A stretch of 64,000 nucleotides of DNA, from the NCBI GenBank assembly GCA_014843695.1, contig CM026395.1, positions 51,256,557-51,320,556 of the forward strand, read 5' to 3'. Both the position numbers and the translations under genes were made by a program. This stretch comes from Archivesica marissinica. Lineage: Eukaryota; Mollusca; Bivalvia; Venerida; Vesicomyidae. Below, in pieces: positions 9,297 to 18,840 of this stretch (its first letter is position 1; every line of letters starts with the position of its first letter). Under the pieces are notes generated by a model, which searched no databases, had not been told where the DNA came from, and worked only from the letters and a program-made list of their open reading frames with translations.

Positions 9297-10110
9297 TTAC
9301 TGACATATAGTGCAGTGACAGTGGCGTAGCTGGTCCAAAATTGACGTAATAGCCCATAGTTAGGGGGATTGGGGGCATGAATACAATTACATGCTTCCCA
9401 CGTAGGGAAAATGTTCCTCATGGCAAAAAGAGCAACAACAAAAATAATGCCAGGAAAAATGTGTACGCCCGCGTGTTGTGGCGTTAACGAGTGAGTACTA
9501 CTTTAGGTAATATTTACTATCGATTGCTGTATTGCTAATTTTACTCACTGTAATCGACAGTTGAACACCCGCCTCCTGTATAAGAAGTCTCCGAAACCGT
9601 ATACAGATTGGCGGGTATTCAGCTGTCGATACTAATGAGAGACATCGGTCAGTTACTGCCCCTGAATACTACCTTAAGTGTTTTCGTCTGTTTTTATCGT
9701 TGTTTCCTTTGCACAACATGCTAGCAAGTGCATTCCACTATCGCTTTATATGATGATTAAAATACTATAAATCGACAGATCTCCTACAGTATTATCAATG
9801 TGTACTTATTTGTAAAACAATGTTATCAGTTAATTAACACGATTTTGATAAAATCACATTTATCATACTGCAACATCTGGTTAGAGAACAACAGTAAAAA
9901 CAAAGATCTCTAACTGAAAGAACCTATTCACATATTAGAATAAATCAGACTTCATCTGCCAAGGGAGGTAATAGAAAATTAAAGATGTCTCTCATTGTAT
10001 CGGTTAGCTATAGATCTACTAAAAGGTATCACGCAGCCGTGACATGCATTGCACACACGTGTCATATGCATAACGTTAATGAACGTATTGCGTAGAAACG
10101 CATATAGACG
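9297..10110. other. Unannotated spacer with a hairpin
   Basis: No gene is recognised. It contains the imperfect hairpin at 9,553-9,630. A further copy of gatgtctctcattgtatcgg at about 9,985 is inverted relative to atgagagacatcgg near 9,635, which suggests remains of a larger inverted-repeat element. Confidence 0.45.
9553..9630. repeat. 30-bp imperfect inverted repeat (hairpin)
   Basis: The left arm at 9553-9582 starts atcgacagttgaacacccgc. The right arm at 9601-9630 ends ggcgggtattcagctgtcga plus t. The arms pair with only a few mismatches around a loop of about 18 nt. It may be a small transposon fragment or a structured transcript; the sequence alone does not say which. Confidence 0.7.
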
Positions 10111-10300
10111 GATATGTAGTTCAGTGGTTAACACGTTGGACGGGTAATCCAGGGATCGCAGGTTCGATCCCCATGTCTGACCCGAATAAAATTAACAGTC
10201 TTTCAGATGGGACTTTAAAGCGAGGTCTCGTGTCGGTGCTTTACATAGTGCACGTAACAGAACCAGAGGAGACTGGGGCATGTGGTCGACTTTCTTCTCT
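10111..10300 (+). mobile_element. tRNA-derived SINE (family D), copy 2
   Basis: The head atgtagttcagtggttaaca, the arm ttggacgggtaatccag and B box aggttcgatcc are followed by the family D body start ataaaattaacagtctttca and gatggga. After about 10,300 the similarity to copy 1 fades, and the gcgtcgccccgatt tail is absent, so the 3' part is truncated or diverged. Confidence 0.65.
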
Positions 10301-10659
10301 AAGAAGTTTATGATTAATTCCTGCGTTGTTTCTGGTGATATCAGAAGTATGGCATCTTCTTCCCCTGGTTCAGGGTGCCAGGTCCTGGGGTTGTGCATGC
10401 ATTTTTGAACAACGGGTCCTTGTTATCCTACATCTGTCATCCTGTTCAAGGGTCTTCGTGACATCCAGACATACCTGGCCTGTTCCCCTCATACCGGCTC
10501 GAACAAAAATCACGAGAGATCGAGGCTGTGGCGAGGAGATGAAGTCTTGAATAGGCTGCTACTGCGGAACGTGCCTAGGTCACGGCGTGCATGTTGTGGA
10601 GGTAGACATGACACGGTGGATTAACTATTGCAACTACGAGAATAGACTTCACCGAACAA
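10301..10659. other. Unannotated spacer
   Basis: Short frames of 68-74 codons on both strands overlap the SINE end and have no recognisable domains. Nothing else is supported here. Confidence 0.4.
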
Positions 10660-11775
10660 TGCTACCATAAATAATTAATATTTGATGTTCCCATAAATAA
10701 CACAACAGTATTAACCACATATCTGATGCTACCATAAATAACACGTGCACTGGTATTAAACATATATCTGATGCTACCATAAATAATACGTGCACTGGTA
10801 TTAAACATATAGTTGATGCTACCATAAATAACATGTGCACTAGTATTAAACATATATCTGATGCTACCATAAATAACACGTGCACTGGTATTAAACATAT
10901 ATCTGATGCTACCATAAATAACACGTGCACTGGTATTAAACATATATTTGATGCTACCATAAATAACACGTGCACTGGTATTAAACATATAGCTGATGCT
11001 ACCATAAATAACAAGTGCACTGGTATTAAACATATATCTGATGATACCATAAATAACACGTGCACTGGTATTAAACATATATCTGATGCTACCATAAATA
11101 ACACGTGCACTGGTATTAAACATATAGCTGATGCTACCATAAATAACACGTGCACTGGTATTAACCACATATCTGAGGCTACCATAAATAACACGTGCAC
11201 TGGTATCATACATATATCTGATGCTACCATAAATAACACGTGCACTGGTATTAAACATATAGCTGATGCTACCATAAATAACACGTGCACTGGTATTAAA
11301 CATATATCTGATGCTATCATAAATAACACGTGCACCGGTATTAACCACATATCTGATGCTACCATAAATAACACGTGCACTGGTATTAACCACATATCTG
11401 ATGCTACCATAAATAACACGTGCACTGGTATTATACATATATCTGATGCTACCATAAATAACACGTGCACTGGTATTATACATATATCTGATGCTACCAT
11501 AAATAACACGTGCACCGGTATTAACCACATATATGATGCTACCATAAATAACACGTGCACTGGTATTAACCACATATCTGAGGCTACCATAAATAACACG
11601 TGCACTGGTATTATACATATATCTGATGCTACCATAAATAACATGTGCACTGGTATTAAACATATGTCTGATGCTACCATAAATAACACGTGCACTGGTA
11701 TTAAACATATATTTGATGCTACCATAAATAACACGTGCACTGGTATTAAACATATATTTGATGCTACCATAAATA
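10660..11775. repeat. 45-bp satellite array, about 25 copies, with an E-box per unit
   Basis: The unit runs gatgctaccataaataacac then gtgcactggtattaaacata then tatct. Nearly every unit contains the palindrome CACGTG; it is lost only in the first unit, in two catgtg units and in one caagtg unit. Internal variants (aaccacatatct, tatagct, tatacatat) recur at spacings of several units. Since 45 is a multiple of three, frames of 323-403 codons stay open on both strands as 15-residue pseudo-repeats; no real protein is indicated. Confidence 0.95.
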
Positions 11776-11804
11776 GCAGTTATATTAGCGTCATGAGTCC
11801 ATAA

Positions 11805-11993
11805 ATGAGTTAGTGATCCAGTGATTAATAAGTTGGGCAACGAATCCCGGGATTGCAGGTTTAATACCTCCACCCCCTCCAGTCAACCTGACCATAATAA
11901 TATCAACAGTCGTTGAGAATCACTAGCCTCAGTAATACAATATGACTAACATACTTTCTGTCGGCGTCGCCCCGATTAACCAGGGGGCGTCAC
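11805..11993 (+). mobile_element. tRNA-derived SINE (family D), copy 3
   Basis: It has a degraded head (gatccagtgattaataagtt, gggattgcaggtttaatacc) and the family body start ataataatatcaacagtcgt. The end reads atgactaacatactttctg followed by gcgtcgccccgattaaccag and ggggcgtca, which is one full unit and the start of a second unit of the 23-bp minisatellite seen at 2,428. Confidence 0.65.
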
Positions 11994-12059
11994 GAGTCAA
12001 CACATGCCGATGGAGGTACTGGTTCAACATCTTATCAACCACCATCTTCACCATTACAT

Positions 12060-12380
12060 ACAGAACCACAGTATAATAATGCAAGTTATGTAATGTTTTA
12101 GAAGACGAATTTCACTTTTTATTTGTATGCCGACTTTATCATGAAATACGTCTAATTCCCGGAGAGTTTGGTATCCCATACGTGATTGTGAGGTGGGTGT
12201 GTGTGTCCCGGTGTGCAATCCATCATAACATGACATTGCCTGCATCGTTACAATCATATCTATATATATGTATTCTATCTTTTCATTGATATGTTAAGAG
12301 TATGTATGTTATAAATGTGTGTACTGTTAGGCATATTGCTTTTATATAAATAAAATCAATTTATAAAAACATTATTACAC
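12060..12380 (+). mobile_element. 3' remnant of a non-LTR retrotransposon (LINE)
   Basis: Starting at 12,080 the plus strand encodes CKLCN, then VLEDEFHFLFVC, then RLYHEIR. This is the Cys-x2-Cys...His...Cys pattern with the E-D-E-x-H-F-L signature seen at the C terminus of the reverse-transcriptase protein in many invertebrate LINEs. Frame is lost upstream (stop codons just before 12,080) and downstream, so it is a decayed 5'-truncated copy. An AT-rich 3' tail with aataaaatc follows near 12,350. The identification rests on the short zinc-knuckle motif; the clade cannot be told. Confidence 0.6.
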
Positions 12381-12514
12381 CGACGGAACCTGTACAAAGG
12401 TGTATCTATAATGGCGCTATAAACGACGGACCAAACAGATTACCGGATGTGGGGACTAATCACGCTATGTTTAATTATGCAAGAGCGTCTATCGATCTTA
12501 TTAAATTACAAGGA

Positions 12515-12620
12515 CGGTGGAGTGATAACACGCTGGACTAGTAATCCAGGGTTCGGATCCCGCACCACTTCACTGCTAAAACCACGACTCATAGGGTTGT
12601 CAAGGGGGTTTGACATTCAA
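12515..12620 (+). mobile_element. tRNA-derived SINE head (fragment)
   Basis: The tRNA-like series ggtggagtgataacacgctg, then ggactagtaatccagg, then B box gttcggatccc, is followed by a short body ending gtcaagggggtttgacattc. The body resembles the ccacaaggggtttgatatta end of the family C SINE at about 2,087-2,104. Confidence 0.55.
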
Positions 12621-12961
12621 TGTAAACCATGAAGTCTTCAGCAGAGTGAAGTTCAAAGTATGGATTGTTCCTTCACAAAGCAATTTGTTCCCAACTGGGA
12701 ATGTGTTCGAAACTATACTGTCAGACAAGAGAAACTCTAGTGCATTTATCAAAGATACGGTTTCGATCAGTGGTATTGGTACAGTGTAACATGTTAAAGA
12801 CACATTCTGTTGACAGAGCTATAGAAAAACCGAGTGATTAAATGACCCAGGTTTAAGGATCAGTAATGGTGAATTACTTCTATATTGCTTTTATATTGAT
12901 GTAAATAAACAAACCGAACTGACAAATAAAATGTATTCTAACCATATATAGTAACATAAAC
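12621..12961. other. Unannotated spacer
   Basis: No gene or repeat is recognised. The 67-codon minus frame at 12,600-12,803 has no recognisable motif. Confidence 0.4.
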
Positions 12962-13445
12962 ACTACCAGCACACCACTTAAACACCTTACCAGCACACCA
13001 CTTAAACACCTTACCAGCACACCACTTAAACACCTTACCAGCACACCACTTAAACACCTTACCAGCACACCACTTAAACACCTTACCAGCACACCACTTA
13101 AACACCTTACCAGCACACCACTTAAACACCTTACCAGCACACCACTTAAACACCTTACCAGCACACCACTTAAACACCTTACCAGCACACCACTTAAACA
13201 CCTTACCAGCACACCACTTAAACACCTTCCAGCCACCACTTAAACACCTTACCAGCACACCACTTAAACACCTTACCAGCACACCACTTAAACACCTTAC
13301 CAGCACACCACTTAAACACCTTACCAGCACACCACTTAAACACCTTACCAGCACACCACTTAAACACCTTACCAGCACAATTCAAACATCTTGCCAGCAC
13401 AACTCGAACACAATACCAGCACAACAACTCGAACACCTTACCAGC
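12962..13445. repeat. 24-bp minisatellite, about 17 near-identical copies plus 3 decayed
   Basis: The unit is ccagcacaccacttaaacac plus ctta. Units are almost identical from 12,965 to about 13,370 except for one 20-bp unit near 13,226 (ccttccagccaccactt). The right end decays into attcaaacatcttg and aactcgaacac variants. The near-perfect identity suggests recent expansion. The long minus-strand frames are 8-residue pseudo-repeats. Confidence 0.95.
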
Positions 13446-13666
13446 AGACTAAATTTAACACCACCCTAGTACAGTACAACAACTCGCCAGTACTAGAGAA
13501 GACTATACTCGTATCAGTGTTAGATTACTATACATAGACAGCACTCCGGGTGTTGCACGGGTAGACTTATCTGTAGCAATCTAGATTGTTACCGAGTTCA
13601 ACAAAACAGGTCTGAAGCCTTCCGTGGATAATAACAGTGTCTATGTGTAGCAGTTGGTTCCATGGG
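13446..13666. other. Short spacer between arrays
   Basis: About 220 bp of single-copy-looking sequence with no recognised feature. It contains one short direct repeat (acaacaactcg), which belongs to the decayed edge of the 24-bp array. Confidence 0.4.
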
Positions 13667-14506
13667 ACTATAGCGGTAGGGAAAATGCTGTTCCGGTATA
13701 CAGCTTTCTTACAATCGATGTCTGTTCAGTTCGAAGACTATAGCGGTTGGGGAAATGCTGTTCCTGGTATACAGCTTTCTTACAATCGATGTCTGTTCAG
13801 TTCGAAGACTATAGCGGTTGGGAAAATGCTGTTCCGGTATACAGCTTTCTTACAATCGATGTCTGTTCAGTTCGAAGACTATAGCAGTTGGGAAAATGCT
13901 GTTCCTGGTATACAGCTTTCTTACAATCGATGTCTGTTCAGTTCGAAGACTATAGCGGTTGGGGAAATGCTGTTCCGGTATACAGCTTTCTTACAATCGA
14001 TGTCTGTTCAGTTCGAAGACTATAGCGGTTGGGAAAATGCTGTTCCGGTATACAGCTTTCTTACAATCGATGTCTGTTCAGTTCGAAGACTATAGCAGTT
14101 GGGAAAATGCTGTTCCTGGTATACAGCTTTCTTACAATCGATGTCTGTTCAGTTCGAAGACCATAGCGGTTGGGAAAATGCTGTTCCGGTATACAGCTTT
14201 CTTACAATCGATGTCTGTTCAGTTCGAAGACTATAGCGGTTGGGAAAATGCTGTTCCGGTATACAGCTTTCTTACAATCGATGTCTGTTCAGTTCGAAGA
14301 CTATAGCAGTTGGGAAAATGCTGTTCCTGGTATACAGCTTTCTTACAATCGATGTCTGTTCAGTTCGAAGACCATAGCGGTTGGGAAAATGCTGTTCCGG
14401 TATACAGCTTTCTTACAATCGATGTCTGTTCAGTTCGAAGACTATAGCGGTTGGGAAAATGCTGTTCCGGTATACAGCTTTCTTACAATCGATGTCTGTT
14501 CAGGTC
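13667..14506. repeat. 70/71-bp satellite array, 12 copies, trimeric higher-order repeat
   Basis: The unit contains ggttgggaaaatgctgttcc, ggtatacagctttcttacaa and tcgatgtctgttcagttcga. Units 4-12 fall into three trimers of about 211 bp. In each trimer the first unit has gcagttggg with an extra t (ttcctgg, 71 bp) and the other two have gcggttggg with ttccgg (70 bp). A gaccata variant after the first unit appears only in the last two trimers. Frames of 113-152 codons recur with the 211-bp spacing and are not genes. Confidence 0.95.
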
Positions 14507-14602
14507 GATAGCTTTAGTAGGCACACCTAATGCACATGCTAATTGGTATCATTCCTCGTTGTATTGTTAATCGACCATCGTTCAGTCAAATTCTCAGATC
14601 CA

Positions 14603-16045
14603 TTCACAACCCATGCAAGTCTGTAAACACCTGGAGTTCTGCTTGAAGTAAACACAAATACGTCACAACCCATGCAAGTCTGTAAACACCTGGAGTTCTG
14701 CTTGAAGTAAACACAAATACGTCACAACCCATGCAAGTCTGTAAACACCTGGAGTTCTGCTTGAAGTAAAACACAAATACGTCACAACCCATGCACGTCT
14801 GTAAACACCTGGAGTTCTGCTTGAAGTAAAACACAAATAAGTCACAACCCATGCAAGTCTGTAAACACCTGGAGTTCTGCTTGAAGTAAAACACAAATAA
14901 GTCACAACCCATGCAAGTCTGTAAACACCTGGAGTTCTGCTTGAAGTAAAACACAAATAAGTCACAACCCATGCAAGTCTGTAAACACCTGGAGTTCTGC
15001 TTGAAGTAAAACACAAATAAGTCACAACCCATGCAAGTCTGTAAACACCTGGAGTTCTGCTTGAAGTAAAACACAAATAAGTCACAACCCATGCAAGTCT
15101 GTAAACACCTGGAGTTCTGCTTGAAGTAAAACACAAATACGTCACAACCCATGCAAGTCTGTAAACACCTGGAGTTCTGCTTGAAGTAAAACACAAATAA
15201 GTCACAACCCATGCAAGTCTGTAAACACCTGGAGTTCTGCTTGAAGTATACACAAATACGTCACAACCCATGCAAGTCTGTAAACACCTGGAGTTCTGCT
15301 TGAAGTAAAACACAAATACGTCACAACCCATGCAAGTCTGTAAACACCTGGAGTTCTGCTTGAAGTAAAACACAAATAAGTCACAACCCATGCAAGTCTG
15401 TAAACACCTGGAGTTCTGCTTGAAGTAAAACACAAATAAGTCACAACCCATGCAAGTCTGTAAACACCTGGAGTTCTGCTTGAAGTAAAACACAAATACG
15501 TCACAACCCATGCAAGTCTGTAAACACCTGGAGTTCTGCTTGAAGTAAAACACAAATAAGTCACAACCCATGCAAGTCTGTAAACACCTGGAGTTCTGTT
15601 TGAAGTAAAACACAAATAAGTCACAACCCATGCAAGTCTGTAAACACCTGGAGTTCTGCTTGAAGTAAAACACAAATACGTCACAACCCATGCAAGTCTG
15701 TAAACACCTGGAGTTCTGCTTGAAGTAAAACACAAATAAGTCACAACCCATGCAAGTCTGTAAACACCTGGAGTTCTGCTTGAAGTAAAACACAAATAAG
15801 TCACAACCCATGCAAGTCTGTAAACACCTGGAGTTCTGCTTGAAGTAAAACACAAATACGTCACAACCCATGCAAGTCTGTAAACACCTGGAGTTCTGCT
15901 TGAAGTAAAACACAAATAAGTCACAACCCATGCAAGTCTGTAAACACCTGGAGTTCTGTTTGAAGTAAAACACAAATAAGTCACAACCCATGCAAGTCTG
16001 TAAACACCTGGAGTTCTGCTTGAAGTAAAACACAAATACGTCACA
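14603..16045. repeat. 60-bp satellite array, 24 copies, trimeric higher-order repeat
   Basis: The unit runs cgtcacaacccatgcaagtc, tgtaaacacctggagttctg, cttgaagtaaaacacaaata. From 15,300 onward units follow the order aatacg, aataag, aataag, which is a 180-bp trimer repeated four times. A second variant, ctgtttgaag, at about 15,599 and 15,959 is exactly 360 bp apart. The 5' part (14,603-15,240) is less regular and has two 59-bp units and one atgcacgtc variant. Minus-strand frames up to 456 codons result from the 60-bp period and are not genes. Confidence 0.95.
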
Positions 16046-16184
16046 GCATCACCATGACAGTTTTTCACCATGTGTCAATGTTTACAAACACAAACGATAC
16101 ATATGTCTACTGATAAATCATTGTGAATATTGCTTCGTTTGTGATATTGTTGGCATGTTCTTTCACGCGAGATCTGTTTTGTTA

Positions 16185-16512
16185 TGTTTGTTTTTGGAGG
16201 TTAAAGTCTCGCACCAACAGCTTAGGTCATATGGCGAATCTGTTGTGTTAAAAGCTCTTTCGAGCTGATGTTATGTTGTTATATTGCCCAGCTATGTAAA
16301 TAAAATTTACTGGACTTGAACAAATAATCTCCAGCTAGTACTGGTGGAGGAAGACCACAGAAGACCACCTGAGCAGTATTTAATACACGGGCAGAACCAT
16401 GAACCTTCCACAAGTAAGCTGAATAGCCTCTTCACTTGAAAGAATTCGACAACCCCATGCTGGGATTCGAACCGGAAGCGGTAAAGGACTACTAGTATTG
16501 ATTTGAAGTCAC
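16185..16512 (-). mobile_element. SINE family E copy, 5'-truncated and interrupted
   Basis: The plus strand starts tttgtttttggaggttaaag and caacagcttaggtcatatgg, matching the 3' end of the family E SINE in reverse. After about 16,240 an unrelated segment of about 86 bp intervenes (it includes taaataaaatttactggact), and the SINE resumes at about 16,329 with tctccagctagtactggtgg. It ends in the head (ggattcgaacc B box, gatttgaagtca arm), lacking the first 30 or so bases of the head. Confidence 0.6.
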
Positions 16513-16559
16513 CTCAAGAGAGATATGTAGTGCCAATGCAGTTTGTTCCGTCAGTTATT

Positions 16560-16960
16560 TGCTCTGTTGAGTTATGAATGGATACTTAATGGGGGTTTCT
16601 TTTTTATGTGGACTGTTTCACACCTATATGCCTGTCAATCAGGTTCCAATTGATGTACGTGCCTTGGACTCGCAATGATCCTGCACATCAGTCAGCAAAT
16701 ACAGTTATGGGCTTTGGTGGCATTATTGGTCGGCGAGTTATGTCTACTTGAACAAATATAGCTGACGACGGGTCATTCGGGATGTCTGCTTTCTGCTAGA
16801 CCTTGCTTCATATGATCCCGTCATTCATGCTGGGTGAAATTCCAAGAATAGCATTCTCCCTGGAATCGATATACTTGTAGTTCCAGAAAATGTTGTGGTT
16901 GCCATGGTCCTCTTAGCTGCGTGTCGATATTGTGGTCTTCATGGGCTTGAGTCGTTGTTC
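16560..16960 (+). pseudogene. Possible decayed retroelement coding fragment (DIRS/Ngaro-like RNase H?)
   Basis: One plus-strand frame between about 16,640 and 16,760 reads VPWTRNDPAHQS then ANTVMGFGGIIGRRV, interrupted afterwards by stops. The pattern W-T-x-N-D...G-F-G-G...G-R recalls the RNase H region of tyrosine-recombinase retrotransposons. It lacks the expected Asp-Ala-Ser signature, so the match is weak and made from memory. If right, it is a dead fragment. It could equally be unrelated sequence. Confidence 0.25.
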
Positions 16961-17734
16961 TTGGTTTTATTTCTGTCAATATGTTAGTCTTTCGAAACAA
17001 ATGTTCAAGAATTATAATAAATTATCCTAGAAAGTCTGGTGTTTGAAACATCAATGTTAAATGAATCCTGTTTATTTGCGATGTATGTTAATCGCTAAGT
17101 GTTCCATTTCCTTTACTTTGTGTTAGTATTTCACTCGTACTGAATCATGAATGGCATTGGCTTCGGCGAATCCTGGCAAGACCTCTCACTGTTACCGTTG
17201 ATAAGATGTTCCAAATCTTTAGGCTTCTGTTGCATCGGGTTTCTGCTTACACTTGCTCGATTGTAATTTTGTTTTGATGTACGACACATCTTTCGATATG
17301 AAATATTCAAAACGTGGAACGAGTATCCACGTTCCAACTTCAGATGCATCTATGGCCAGTGCCCCGAGCAATTTCAGTAGACCATTTAATTTCATGTTGT
17401 TCTAGCTTATGTTCTAACATTATGCAGTGTTCACGAGTTGTTTTTGAACTGATATTCATCGCTGTCTTGTTCATCATCATTATCGGCATCAATATCCCTT
17501 TTTCTCTGACCGAGATCAAGGCCGAACTTGCATAAGCAAACACCTTCCTTTTCGATATGTAGGTTTAGTGGTGAATTAAGTGTTGTTTTCTGAATATATA
17601 TCCGATCCTTATATATATTTAAATAACGGTATTGTTTGTTCAGTAAATCAAGCTCGTTTACAAATACATATATAGTTTCAAATCATCTCTAACAGTTACA
17701 TTGCATCTTCTACTGTGTTATTATCCATTTACTA
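16961..17734. other. Unannotated spacer
   Basis: No gene is supported. Minus frames of 67 and 72 codons (17,131-17,543) overlap out of phase and have no convincing domain. From about 17,675 the sequence caaatcatctctaacagtta resembles the composite repeat flanking the right side of the 33-bp array. Confidence 0.4.
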
Positions 17735-18416
17735 AATCCATGTACCCTATCATTCATACGTTTACCAACTTCTAGTACCATATCATTTATACGTTTATCA
17801 ACATCTAGAACCATATCATTTATACGTTTACCAACTTCTAGTACCATATCATTTAAACGTTTACCAACTTCTAGTACCATATCATTTATATGTTTACCAA
17901 CTTCTAGTACCATATCATTTAAACGTTTACCAACTTCTAGTACCATATCATTTATACGTTTATCAACTTCTAGTACCATATCATTTATATGTTTACCAAC
18001 TTCTAGTACCATATCATTTATACGTTCACCAACTTCTAGTACCATATTATTTATACATTTACCAACTTCTAGTACCATATCATTTATACATTTACCAACT
18101 TCTAGTACCATATCATTTATACGTTCACCAACTTCTAGTACCATATCATTTATACGTTTACCAACTTCTAGTACCATATCATTTATATGTTTATCAACTT
18201 CTAGTACCATATCATTTATACGTTTACCAACTTCTAGAACCATATCATTTATACGTTTATCAACTTCTAGTACCATATCATTTATACGTTTACCAACTTC
18301 TAGTACCATATCATTTATACGTTTATCAACATTTAGTACCATATCATTTATACATTTACCAACTTCTAGTACCATACCATTTATATGTTTACCAACTTCT
18401 ACATGTAGTAACATAT
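17735..18416. repeat. 33-bp satellite array, about 20 copies
   Basis: The unit is accatatcatttatacgttt plus accaacttctagt. Variants are tatatgttt, taaacgttt, atcaactt and gttcacc. The 234-codon minus-strand frame is an 11-residue pseudo-repeat caused by the 33-bp period. Confidence 0.95.
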
Positions 18417-18700
18417 CATCTCTAACATTGCACTTTCCACGGTGGCATTATACTTTTACAAAGTACAATATCATCTCTAACAGTGCATGTTCCACCCTGG
18501 CATTATTAGTTTACAAACTTCTAGTACCATACCATATATACGTTTACCAACTACTAGTATAATATCATCTCTAACATTGCACTTTCCACTGTGGTATTAT
18601 ACGCATACGAACTTCTAGTAATATATCATGTATACCTATATCAATATCTAGTATCAAATCATCTCTAGCATGGTATTTTCCACGGAGGCATAAACCTATT
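18417..18700. repeat. Composite edge of the 33-bp array with longer units
   Basis: Several copies of a longer motif, atatcatctctaacattgca then ctttccac...tggcattata, occur at about 18,413, 18,470, 18,563 and 18,658, alternating with single 33-bp-type units (ttaccaactactagta, aacttctagtacc). One more copy lies to the left of the array at about 17,678. This suggests that the homogeneous 33-bp array expanded inside an older composite repeat. Confidence 0.75.
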
Positions 18701-18840
18701 GTGTTTTGTTGGATAAAAATCATTATTGTATACATTTCAAACAGAACGTCATGTACTTCTCTACATGTCATACAGATCATCGTGTACTTCTCTATATGTC
18801 ATACAGATCATCGTGTACTTCTCTATATGTCATACAGAAC

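Noticed and set aside
10649..11873. Frames of 323-403 codons over the 45-bp array
   Set aside because: A 15-residue pseudo-repeat on both strands caused by the 45-bp unit.
12962..13445. CRISPR array
   Set aside because: The 24-bp units are directly adjacent with no unique spacers, and the context is eukaryotic. The same holds for every other array here.
14604..16071. Frames of 202-456 codons over the 60-bp array
   Set aside because: A 20-residue pseudo-repeat in overlapping frames. The unit and its higher-order variants explain it completely.
17131..17543. Ty3/gypsy-type RNase H remnant on the minus strand (AIDASEVGT near 17,345)
   Set aside because: The short match is suggestive, but neighbouring residues do not follow the expected pattern and stops appear soon after. 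It is too weak to annotate.
2428..18416. Bias toward unit lengths divisible by three (51, 75, 45, 24, 60, 33) as a sign of coding origin
   Set aside because: Six of eleven arrays is not clearly above the one third expected by chance, and no array shows coding features.
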